52,631 bases of DNA, from positions 1 through 52,631 of the forward strand of contig JAFZHD010000049.1 of assembly GCA_017555085.1 (NCBI GenBank), read 5' to 3'. The translations under genes and the position numbers were made by a program. Numbering within the stretch: the stretch's first letter is position 1; each line of letters starts with the position of its first letter. The notes below the pieces were generated by a model, which was given only the letters and a program-made list of their open reading frames with translations, searched no databases and was not told where the DNA came from. Below, piece by piece: positions 8,459-15,740 of the stretch. This stretch comes from Muribaculaceae bacterium. Its GTDB lineage: Bacteria > Bacteroidota > Bacteroidia > Bacteroidales > Muribaculaceae.

Positions 8459-10114
8459 TTATTTGTTGTTTTTGTCGCGAATTTCCACACGGCGAATTTT
8501 TCCGCTGATAGTCTTGGGCAATTCTTCTACAAACTCCACGATGCGAGGATATTTGTAGGGTGCGGTTACGCGTTTCACATGATTTTGAATTTCTTTGATA
8601 AGAGCCTCTCCGGCTTTGTCTTTGTAGTCCTTGGCAAGCACGATAGTGGCCTTAACCACTTGACCGCGAATTTCGTCGGGAACACCTGTGATGGCACATT
8701 CAACCACCGCGGGATGAGTCATCAACGCGCTCTCAACCTCAAACGGACCGATGCGGTAGCCCGATGATTTGATTACATCGTCGGTGCGGCCCACAAACCA
8801 GAAATAGCCGTCTTCATCGCGCCATGCCACGTCACCTGTGTGGTAAATGCCGTCGTGATAGGCCTCGTTGGTGAGTTGGGGGTCGTTGAGATATTCTTTG
8901 AACAGACCGATGGGCTTAACGCCGTTGGTGCGAACAATGATTTCGCCTTGTTCGCCGTCTTCGGCAGGACGACCGTCGGCTGTGATGAGGTCAATGTCAT
9001 AAACCGGACCTTTCTTACCCATTGAGCCGGGCTTGGGTTCGAGCCAAGGATATGTGGCAATAGTGAGAGTGGTTTCGGTTTGGCCAAAACCTTCCATCAA
9101 TTTGATACCGGTGAGTTTGAGCCATTCTTCATACACCTTGGGGTTCAATGCCTCGCCTGCAATGGTGCAATAGCGCAATGTTGAAATGTCAAATTTTGTG
9201 AGGTCTTCGCGAATGAGGAAGCGGAACACTGTGGGAGGCGCACAGAATGATGTGATGCCGTGGCGCTGAATCATGTGAAGCACATCGACAGGCTCAAATT
9301 TCTCAAAGTCATAGACAAACACATTGGCACCTGCAATCCATTGGCCATAAAGTTTGCCCCAAACGGCCTTACCCCAACCGGTGTCGGCGAGAGTGAGGTG
9401 CAAACTGTCTTCCTTCACATTGTGCCAAAACGAGCCTGTAATGATGTGACCAAGAGGATAGGTAAAGTCGTGAGCCACCATCTTGGGATTGCCGGTTGTG
9501 CCCGATGTAAAATAGAGCAACGACACATCATCGTTCTCATTAGCCACCTCGGGGCGCACAAATGGAGCAGCATTTTCTATTTCGGCATTAAAGTCGAGCC
9601 AACCCTCAGGAACGATGGGACCGGTAGAAATGAGACTTGTGAGAGTGGGACACTTGGGCTTGGCATTATTGATGTGATTGAGCACAATCTCATCACCCGA
9701 TGCCACAATAGCCTTGATACCAGCCTTTTCGCAGCGGTAGATAATATCTTTCTCGGTCAACAAGTGAGTTGCGGGAATTACGGTTGCGCCCAACTTGTGC
9801 AATGCCACAATTGAGAACCAAAATTGGTAGTGGCGTTTGAGAATGAGCATAACCATGTCGCCGCGGCCGATGCCTTGCGATGCAAAGAATGCCGCAGTCT
9901 TGTCGCTCTCGCGCTTGATGTCGGCAAATGTAAACTGAATTACCTCGCCTTGGTCGTTGGTCCACAACAAGGCTTTTTTATCGGGTTCTTTTTCGGCCCA
10001 ACGGTCAACTACATCATATCCAAAGTTAAAACGCTCGGGAACATTGATTTTGAAGTTGGCCATAAAGTCTTCATAAGACTCAAACTGAACCTTGTCAAGA
10101 AAATGTTCTAACAT
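8459..10114 (-). CDS. AMP-forming acyl-CoA synthetase (acetyl/medium-chain type)
   Basis: 551 residues of the ANL adenylate-forming family. Core motifs: the P-loop YFTSGTTGNPKM (about 205-216), GFGQTETT (A5), YHTGDVAWRDEDGY (A7), GRTDDVIKSSGYRIGPFEVE (A8 hinge) and a C-terminal KTISGKIRR with the catalytic lysine. The GYRIGPFEVE form and the overall layout resemble medium-chain acyl-CoA and acetyl-CoA synthetases. It activates a carboxylic acid to its CoA thioester in the cytoplasm; the exact acid is unknown. It follows the HTH-cupin regulator by 31 bases, a pairing common in Bacteroidales. Confidence 0.9.
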   Translation of the reverse strand: MLEHFLDKVQFESYEDFMANFKINVPERFNFGYDVVDRWAEKEPDKKALLWTNDQGEVIQFTFADIKRESDKTAAFFASQGIGRGDMVMLILKRHYQFWFSIVALHKLGATVIPATHLLTEKDIIYRCEKAGIKAIVASGDEIVLNHINNAKPKCPTLTSLISTGPIVPEGWLDFNAEIENAAPFVRPEVANENDDVSLLYFTSGTTGNPKMVAHDFTYPLGHIITGSFWHNVKEDSLHLTLADTGWGKAVWGKLYGQWIAGANVFVYDFEKFEPVDVLHMIQRHGITSFCAPPTVFRFLIREDLTKFDISTLRYCTIAGEALNPKVYEEWLKLTGIKLMEGFGQTETTLTIATYPWLEPKPGSMGKKGPVYDIDLITADGRPAEDGEQGEIIVRTNGVKPIGLFKEYLNDPQLTNEAYHDGIYHTGDVAWRDEDGYFWFVGRTDDVIKSSGYRIGPFEVESALMTHPAVVECAITGVPDEIRGQVVKATIVLAKDYKDKAGEALIKEIQNHVKRVTAPYKYPRIVEFVEELPKTISGKIRRVEIRDKNNK

Positions 10115-10145
10115 ATCTTCGTGTTATTTTGTTGCTAAAATTTGA

Positions 10146-10694
10146 TTATGAGATAATGGCAATAAACTTCACAGCCTTGTCGCCCAACGCCTTCATGCCG
10201 TGGGGACGCTGTGCGTCAAACATGATGCTGTCGCCTTCGTTGAGCACAGTGGTAGTGTTGCCGACAGTGATTTCCATCTGGCCTTCAAGCACATAGTTAA
10301 ACTCTTGACCGTCATGGGCATTCATTGTCACAGGTTTATCTTCGGCAGGCTCGACAGTAACGATAAAAGGAGCCATTTTGCGGTGAGCAAAGCCCGCTGC
10401 AATATCCTGATAACTATAAGCCTTGGTGCGTTCAACCTTCACGCCCTTGCCGGCACGAGTCACAAAGTGAGAGTCCATCTTGGGCTCCTCGCCAAAAAGA
10501 AGCACCGTCAACTCCACACCATAACGATTGGCAATGCGGTTAAGAAAACTCACTGAAATATCTTTTTCGCCGTTTTCATAAGCGGCAAATGTTTCGGCCG
10601 ACACGCCACATTCGGCTGCAATTTCCTCAACGCTCAAATCGAGGGCATCGCGCAAACCTTTAAGGCGGCGGGCTACTTGTTGTATGTGGTCCAT
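10146..10694 (-). CDS. XRE-type HTH regulator with C-terminal cupin sensor domain
   Basis: 182 residues. An XRE helix-turn-helix covers about 9-63 (LSVEEIAAECGVSAETFAAYENGEKDIS as scaffold). A cupin_2 beta-barrel covers about 112-180 (MNAHDGQEFNYVLEGQMEITVG and GDSIMFDAQRPHGMKAL), with histidine and glutamate residues placed for a metal or small ligand. In this architecture the cupin usually senses a metabolite and the HTH binds the operon promoter. It heads a four-gene minus-strand unit with the acyl-CoA synthetase, proB and proA, and may autoregulate. The ligand is unknown. Confidence 0.88.
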   Translation of the reverse strand: MDHIQQVARRLKGLRDALDLSVEEIAAECGVSAETFAAYENGEKDISVSFLNRIANRYGVELTVLLFGEEPKMDSHFVTRAGKGVKVERTKAYSYQDIAAGFAHRKMAPFIVTVEPAEDKPVTMNAHDGQEFNYVLEGQMEITVGNTTTVLNEGDSIMFDAQRPHGMKALGDKAVKFIAIIS

Positions 10695-10722
10695 GATTTT
10701 TTGTTTATTTGTTATTTTGCCA

Positions 10723-10730
10723 CAAAAGTA
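10723..10730 (-). promoter_or_regulatory. -7 promoter element of the HTH-cupin operon
   Basis: TACTTTTG on the minus strand, 28 bases before the ATG. No good TTG at the usual distance. A near-palindrome around ACATATATGT (about 10750-10760) just upstream could be an operator. Confidence 0.45.
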
Positions 10731-10857
10731 ACGATTTTATTCTATAAATAGACATATATGTTAAGGAAAAGCACAAATTGTGCCGTTAAAATTGTTATTT
10801 GTGTAGCATCTGTGCAAATGTAGGCCACATTCGGCCCATTATTCCCACATTTATTTC

Positions 10858-10865
10858 TAAATTTG
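10858..10865 (+). promoter_or_regulatory. -7 promoter element of the TIGR02757 gene
   Basis: TAAATTTG, 18 bases before the ATG at 10884. The -33 element is weak. Confidence 0.45.
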
Positions 10866-10883
10866 TAGCCACAACTCACAATC

Positions 10884-11651
10884 ATGGAAAATCTATCATT
10901 ATCAGAAATAAAGCAACTGCTCGATGAGGAAGCCCACCGCATCAACAACATCTCGTTTATAGACAAAGACCCCGTGCAGTTTCCCCGACGCTTTGAGCGA
11001 CTGCAAGACATTGAAATCGTGGCGCTGCTCTCGGCCACAATAGCGTGGGGCAACCGCAAGATGATATGTGCCAACTGCGAAAAAATGCTCTCGCTCATGG
11101 AGTATCGCCCGCTTGAATACATTCTCGACGAGGGATATGAAGAACTGCCCGACATAAACATTCATCGCACATTCTTTGCCGCCAACCTGCGACACTACAT
11201 GCGCGGACTGCGACAAATCTACACCCGACACGGCTCATTGCAACAGTTTGCTCTTGTCAATGGTGTGTCTGATAGCGAATTTCCCGCTTGGCGACTTGTC
11301 GAAGCCATGAACGCAACTCTGGCCGAAGCCAACGGCGGAACTGCCGACAGCCGTTGTCTGCCCCAAAACCTCGCCACCACCGCGCTCAAACGCATCAACA
11401 TGGCATTGCGATGGCTCGTGCGCCGCGACGGAATTGTCGACCTGGGCGTATGGGACATCTTGCAACCCTCACAATTATTCATTCCGCTTGATGTGCATGT
11501 AGGCGATACGGCCCGCCAACTTGGCCTCATCACCCGTTGTGCCAATGACCGTCGCACAACAGTCGAGTTGACACAAACCCTGCGCACCTTCAACCCCACC
11601 GACCCCATACTCTATGACTATGCCCTCTTCGGCATCGGCATGAAACTGTAA
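10884..11651 (+). CDS. TIGR02757 / DUF2400 family protein
   Basis: 255 residues, matching in length and layout a family conserved in Bacteroidetes and some other bacteria, recognised here from stretches such as PVQFPRRFERLQDIEIVALL, ALLSATIAWGNRKMI, MALRWLVRRDGIVDLGVWD, PLDVHVGDTARQLGL and DPILYDYALFGIGM. The mid and C-terminal helices recall the HhH-GPD DNA glycosylase fold, but no glycosylase activity can be claimed. No signal peptide or membrane segment is visible, so it is probably cytoplasmic. It stands alone, about 100 bases before the DUF1573 genes. Confidence 0.8.
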   Translation: MENLSLSEIKQLLDEEAHRINNISFIDKDPVQFPRRFERLQDIEIVALLSATIAWGNRKMICANCEKMLSLMEYRPLEYILDEGYEELPDINIHRTFFAANLRHYMRGLRQIYTRHGSLQQFALVNGVSDSEFPAWRLVEAMNATLAEANGGTADSRCLPQNLATTALKRINMALRWLVRRDGIVDLGVWDILQPSQLFIPLDVHVGDTARQLGLITRCANDRRTTVELTQTLRTFNPTDPILYDYALFGIGMKL

Positions 11652-11718
11652 TAGTCGCCTTCTCCTATCATTAAGATAGATTAACGCAAAGAAAACTCGT
11701 TGGTTTGAGGGATTGTTG

Positions 11719-11726
11719 TATCTTTA
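11719..11726 (+). promoter_or_regulatory. Putative -7 element of the DUF1573-meaB operon
   Basis: TATCTTTA, one base off TAnnTTTG, 25 bases before the ATG at 11752. Confidence 0.35.
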
Positions 11727-11751
11727 CAAATCTATATAAAATTGAAACTTT

Positions 11752-12135
11752 ATGAAAAGGATTATATTTGCTCTTATGGCGCTTGTGATGTCGGTGTCTG
11801 CGATGCTTGCCGGCAATGGCGCTGTGATTACTTTCGAGACCAAATCGCACGATTTCGGCACTATCAAAGAGGCCGACGGCGCAGTGTCGTGCACATTTGA
11901 CTTTCAGAATACCGGCGACGAGCCGTTGGTGTTTCTTGATGTTCGCACCTCGTGTGGCTGCACCACTCCCGACTACCCCCGTAACCCTATCGCTCCCGGC
12001 AAGATGGGCAAAATCAAGGTTACTTACAACCCCACAGGCCGCCCGGGAGAGTTTGAACGCAAAGTGAAAATTTTTACCAATACCAACAAACGCATCACTC
12101 TCAAAATCACCGGTGTTGTTGTTCCCCAAAACTGA
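11752..12135 (+). CDS. DUF1573 secreted protein, single domain
   Basis: 127 residues. A signal peptide covers about 1-20 (MKRIIFALMALVMSVSAMLA). The remainder is one DUF1573 beta-sandwich: HDFGTIKEADGAVSC, then TGDEPLVFLDVRTSCGCTTPDYP with the typical CGCT, then GRPGEFERKVKIFTN. The fold is ASPM/Hydin-like immunoglobulin. Such proteins are exported to the periplasm or surface of Bacteroidetes; function unknown. A paralogue with additional domains begins 6 bases downstream, so the pair arose by duplication. Confidence 0.85.
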   Translation: MKRIIFALMALVMSVSAMLAGNGAVITFETKSHDFGTIKEADGAVSCTFDFQNTGDEPLVFLDVRTSCGCTTPDYPRNPIAPGKMGKIKVTYNPTGRPGEFERKVKIFTNTNKRITLKITGVVVPQN

Positions 12136-12141
12136 TAAACA

Positions 12142-13215
12142 ATGATAGCCAAAAGACTTTTTGCTCTTGTAACCGTTGTTGCCGCTTGGTGTGTGGCCAT
12201 CGCAGGCCCAAAGGGCGTGTGGCTTAACACCTCACACGATTTCGGCACTATCAACGAAAACGACGGCGACGCTTCGTGCGTGATGCGCCTTGTCAATGTC
12301 GGCGATGAGCCATTAGTGATTGTCAAGGCACGCGCTTCATGTGGCTGCACCACTCCCAAATATTCGACCAAACCCATTGCTCCGGGTGATACTCTTGATG
12401 TAACTGTCGCCTACGACCCCGTGGGCCGTCCCGGTCGTTTCTCTAAAAAGATTTATATCGACACCAACGGCGAGGAATCTCGCTCTACGCTCACAGTATC
12501 GGGCGTGGTAGTGGCTTCGGACAAAACCATCAAGGTGCGATATCCGGTTGACGCCGGCGTGCTGAAACTGCGCAACCACACTCTCGCATTAGGCGAAATA
12601 AAACGCGGCAAGGCAAAGAGCGCATTTGTTGATGCCTACAACCAAAGCACCGACACCTTGCGCCCTCAATGGCTCAATGTACCCGAGTATTTGAACGTCA
12701 TGTCGGCTCCCAAGGAAGTTCCTCCCGGCGAGCAACTGTCGTTTTCGTTCTACCTCAACACTTTCAAGTGTGACAAATGGGGATTGATTGAAGACGAAAT
12801 CACACTTATCCCCACCCCCGGGGCCGAGCCGTTTGCGTTTAAGGTCACTGCCGTCATCGAAGAAGATTTCTCTAAAATGACTCCCGGCGAACGAATGAAC
12901 GCTCCCGCTATTGCCATTTCGCCCGACCGACTCGATATGGGACTACTGTCACACGACCAAGGTGTCGTAACCAAGGAATTCACCATCGAGAACTTTGGCA
13001 ACGACCCTCTGCTCATTCGCCGCGTATATGGCACCGAAGGCATTGACATTGATATTGACAAGACCAAGATTAAGAAAGGCAAAACCGCTCGCATCAAAGT
13101 GAGCATTGACCCGTCAAAAGTATATAGTAAAATAATCAACGCACGCATCACTATCATCTCGAACGACCCGGAACGACACAACACATCGGTTCGCGTAGTG
13201 GGCGAGATAAAATAA
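12142..13215 (+). CDS. DUF1573-containing secreted protein, multi-domain
   Basis: 357 residues. A signal peptide ends near residue 21 (AWCVAIAG). The first domain (about 25-125) repeats the DUF1573 pattern of its neighbour nearly motif for motif (HDFGTINENDGDASC, VGDEPLVIVKARASCGCTTPKYS, GRPGRFSKKIYIDTNG). Two further Ig-like beta domains follow, the last (about 255-355) again Hydin-like (ISPDRLDMGLLSHDQ, IENFGNDPLLIRRVYG). Function unknown; export is likely. It lies between the single-domain paralogue and meaB with short gaps (6 and 13 bases). Confidence 0.83.
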   Translation: MIAKRLFALVTVVAAWCVAIAGPKGVWLNTSHDFGTINENDGDASCVMRLVNVGDEPLVIVKARASCGCTTPKYSTKPIAPGDTLDVTVAYDPVGRPGRFSKKIYIDTNGEESRSTLTVSGVVVASDKTIKVRYPVDAGVLKLRNHTLALGEIKRGKAKSAFVDAYNQSTDTLRPQWLNVPEYLNVMSAPKEVPPGEQLSFSFYLNTFKCDKWGLIEDEITLIPTPGAEPFAFKVTAVIEEDFSKMTPGERMNAPAIAISPDRLDMGLLSHDQGVVTKEFTIENFGNDPLLIRRVYGTEGIDIDIDKTKIKKGKTARIKVSIDPSKVYSKIINARITIISNDPERHNTSVRVVGEIK

Positions 13216-13228
13216 AAACATCATTACC

Positions 13229-14326
13229 ATGGAACATATCGAAAACGACGAACAATTTGCAGGCCTCACCGTCAACGAAGGAGTGGCCCAGCCTCCCATA
13301 GTAAACCCCTACATGACTCGCCGCCGCCGTCGCCCATTGCCCACATCGGGCGAAATGGTTGAGGGCATCTTGAAAGGCGATGTCACCACATTGAGCCGCG
13401 CGGTAACTCTCGTTGAGAGCCTATCGCCCGAGCATCAGGTTTTGGCACAGGAAATCATCGAAAAGTGCCTGCCCCACTCGGGCAACTCGCGCCGCATAGG
13501 CATCACCGGCGTTCCCGGCGCAGGCAAGAGCACATCTATCGACACTTTCGGCTTGCATGTGCTCAAAGACGGCGGCAAGTTGGCAGTGCTTGCCATTGAC
13601 CCATCGAGCGAACGCACCAAGGGCAGTATCCTTGGCGACAAAACCCGCATGGAAAAACTGTCGATTCACCCCAACGCATTCATTCGCCCTAGCCCTTCGG
13701 CAGGCTCATTGGGCGGCGTGGCGCGCAAAACACGCGAAACTATCGTGCTGTGTGAAGCAGCAGGCTATAACAACATTTTTGTCGAAACCGTAGGCGTGGG
13801 ACAGAGCGAAACTGCCGTTCACTCAATGGTCGATTTCTTCTTGCTCATTCAACTTGCCGGCACCGGCGACGAGTTGCAAGGCATCAAACGCGGCATCATG
13901 GAAATGGCCGACGGCATCGTTATCAACAAAGCTGACGGCGACAACATTGACCGCGCACGATTGGCCCAAGCACAATTTCGCAGCGCATTGCACCTGTTCC
14001 CGCCCACATTGTCGGGTTGGATGCCCGAGGTGTTGTGCTATTCGGGATACTACGAGATAGGCATTCCCGAGGTGTGGGAAATGATTGACCGCTACTTTGC
14101 TTTCATCAAAGAAAACGGCTACTTTGAGCGCAAACGCCAAGAACAGGCCCGCTATTGGATGTATGAAACCATCAACGAGCAGTTGCGCAACCACTTCTAT
14201 AACAACGAAGATGTAGATGCATTGCTTGCCGACAAAGAACGACGCGTGTTGGGTAACCAACAAAGTTCATTCACCGCCGCCCGCGACGTGCTCGACTTCT
14301 ACTTCAAAAAACTCTCTGAAAAATAA
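13229..14326 (+). CDS. meaB: Methylmalonyl-CoA mutase-associated GTPase MeaB
   Basis: 365 residues of the ArgK/MeaB G3E GTPase family. Walker A is GVPGAGKST (about 92-100); downstream switch elements are LAIDPSSERTKGSILGDKTRM and VETVGVGQSE; the base-specificity motif is NKADGDN. It loads and protects adenosylcobalamin on methylmalonyl-CoA mutase, part of the propionate-forming route of Bacteroidales. The mutase genes are not here. A PduO-type cobalamin adenosyltransferase, needed for the same cofactor, is encoded at 22875-23447. A perfect bidirectional terminator follows. Confidence 0.94.
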   Translation: MEHIENDEQFAGLTVNEGVAQPPIVNPYMTRRRRRPLPTSGEMVEGILKGDVTTLSRAVTLVESLSPEHQVLAQEIIEKCLPHSGNSRRIGITGVPGAGKSTSIDTFGLHVLKDGGKLAVLAIDPSSERTKGSILGDKTRMEKLSIHPNAFIRPSPSAGSLGGVARKTRETIVLCEAAGYNNIFVETVGVGQSETAVHSMVDFFLLIQLAGTGDELQGIKRGIMEMADGIVINKADGDNIDRARLAQAQFRSALHLFPPTLSGWMPEVLCYSGYYEIGIPEVWEMIDRYFAFIKENGYFERKRQEQARYWMYETINEQLRNHFYNNEDVDALLADKERRVLGNQQSSFTAARDVLDFYFKKLSEK

Positions 14327-14351
14327 GTTTTGACAACATAATCAATCCACA

Positions 14352-14395
14352 ATAACAAAAGATACGCTCCAACTGTGGAGCGTATCTTTTGTTAT
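14352..14395. terminator. Bidirectional terminator between meaB and rnhA
   Basis: A perfect 20-bp stem (14352-14371 with 14376-14395), loop ACTG. The A-rich 5' foot and T-rich 3' foot make it work on both strands. Confidence 0.9.
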
Positions 14396-14415
14396 ATAAT
14401 GTGCGAAACAGTCGG

Positions 14416-15054
14416 TTATTTGCGGCCGAAATCGGCAGGGATTTCACCCCATTCTTCGGTTTTCCACTTGATGATGCGGTTGGTATAAGTGTTGTTTTGC
14501 AACCAATACTCGGCACGGGCTATAAGTTCAAATATCTTGCCGTTTCGCGCTGTACGCTGCAAGTTGGTCTTGCACTTGCGGTCGCGTACCCATGCTTGTG
14601 CCGTACGGCTATCAGAATAAATGGGGAATGTTGAGCCTTCCTTTTTCATCATGGCCAATGCATGCACAATTGCCAAAAACTCGCCTATATTGTTGGTACC
14701 GTCTTCCAATGGTCCGAAGTGAAATATCTGCGCACCGGTCTTGGTATCCACTCCGCGATACTCCATCGGGCCGGGATTTTTAGAGCATGCGGCATCAACG
14801 GCTATACTGTCGAGTATGATTTCGGGAAACGCCTCATAATTGACATTTACGGGCTTGTGTGACGCGATTGTTTTGAGTATGCCTATATGTTCGTCAGCCG
14901 AACCCCTGAACGCCTCTGTGGCCTCGCTTTGGTCGTTAAACGCCTTGTATTTTGCGCCGGGATAACCTTCAACTTGGTCTTTGCAATCGTCCCATGAGTC
15001 ATAAATGCCAGGGTTGTGACCTTCCCACACTACATAAAATTTTCGCTGTGCCAT
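14416..15054 (-). CDS. rnhA: Ribonuclease H1 with N-terminal viroplasmin-type hybrid-binding domain
   Basis: 212 residues. The N-terminal about 50 residues (KFYVVWEGHNPGIYDSWDDC..YPGAKYKAF) are the small RNA-DNA hybrid-binding domain also found in caulimovirus viroplasmin and eukaryotic RNase H1. The catalytic domain begins near residue 80, with the acidic residues in AVDAACSKNPGP, NNIGEFLAIVHAL and PIYSDSRTAQAWV. It degrades RNA in RNA-DNA hybrids. The first motif reads DAACSKNPG rather than DGSxxxNPG, but the aspartate is kept. It lies 10 bases after aroK in a two-gene operon. Confidence 0.92.
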   Translation of the reverse strand: MAQRKFYVVWEGHNPGIYDSWDDCKDQVEGYPGAKYKAFNDQSEATEAFRGSADEHIGILKTIASHKPVNVNYEAFPEIILDSIAVDAACSKNPGPMEYRGVDTKTGAQIFHFGPLEDGTNNIGEFLAIVHALAMMKKEGSTFPIYSDSRTAQAWVRDRKCKTNLQRTARNGKIFELIARAEYWLQNNTYTNRIIKWKTEEWGEIPADFGRK

Positions 15055-15064
15055 TTTATAGTAT

Positions 15065-15613
15065 TTATTGAGGTTTTATATCAAGAGGAAGCGACAACTT
15101 CTCCATAAATTCTTTTACGGTGTCGTCTATCTCGCTTTTGGTGTCAAGCAAGTCAGAGGAGAATGTGATTTGCGCCTTTTCATAATGAGGGCGGCGCGCA
15201 TCAAGAGCGGAGATGATAAACTGTCGCAACTGCTCGTCGTCTTTATCAGCGATAAGGGGGCGTTTGTGGCGTCCGCGCATCAAGCGGGTGTGTAACTTGT
15301 CAAGTTGGGTGTTTAGCCACACTGTCGTGCCGTGAGCGTTCATATACTCCATATTGTCAAAGAAGCAGGGAGTGCCGCCGCCACAGGCAATGATTACATC
15401 TTCAAAGTCGGCAACCTCGTGCAGCATGTTACGCTCTATTTCGCGAAATCCTTGTTCGCCTTTTTGGGCAAAAATCTCTTTCACGGTCAAGTGATATCGG
15501 CCTTCGATGTAGTTGTCGAGGTCGATAAAGCGAATGCCTGTGGTTCGTGACAAAGCGCGCCCCATAGTCGATTTGCCACAGCCCATATATCCTATAAGAA
15601 AAATCGGTTGCAT
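15065..15613 (-). CDS. aroK: Shikimate kinase
   Basis: 182 residues from ATG 15613; a TTG-initiated extension to 15637 runs into the promoter and is rejected. Walker A is GYMGCGKSTMG; shikimate-binding FIDLDNYIE (DLD), ACGGGTPC (GGG) and the lid arginines in HTRLMRGRHKRPLI are all present. It phosphorylates shikimate with ATP in the aromatic amino acid pathway. It is followed by rnhA. Confidence 0.95.
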   Translation of the reverse strand: MQPIFLIGYMGCGKSTMGRALSRTTGIRFIDLDNYIEGRYHLTVKEIFAQKGEQGFREIERNMLHEVADFEDVIIACGGGTPCFFDNMEYMNAHGTTVWLNTQLDKLHTRLMRGRHKRPLIADKDDEQLRQFIISALDARRPHYEKAQITFSSDLLDTKSEIDDTVKEFMEKLSLPLDIKPQ

Positions 15614-15634
15614 TGTTGATTGATGTTTGAGATA

Positions 15635-15665
15635 CAAAATTAGGAATAATCTTCGGCATTAGCAA
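15635..15665 (-). promoter_or_regulatory. Promoter of aroK-rnhA
   Basis: On the minus strand: TTG (15665-15663), exactly 20 bases, TAATTTTG (15642-15635), 21 bases before the ATG. It decides the start of aroK. Confidence 0.7.
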
Positions 15666-15680
15666 ACGCGCCCGCCAACA

Positions 15681-15716
15681 TAAAAAAAGAACGCAGACCA
15701 CATGGCCTGCGTTCTT
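15681..15716 (-). terminator. Rho-independent terminator of secDF
   Basis: Read on the minus strand: a 10-bp stem (15716-15707 with 15696-15687), then a run of T (15688-15682). Classic intrinsic terminator 25 bases after the secDF stop. Confidence 0.88.
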
Positions 15717-15740
15717 GATGCTTATATAAGATGTAATCTA

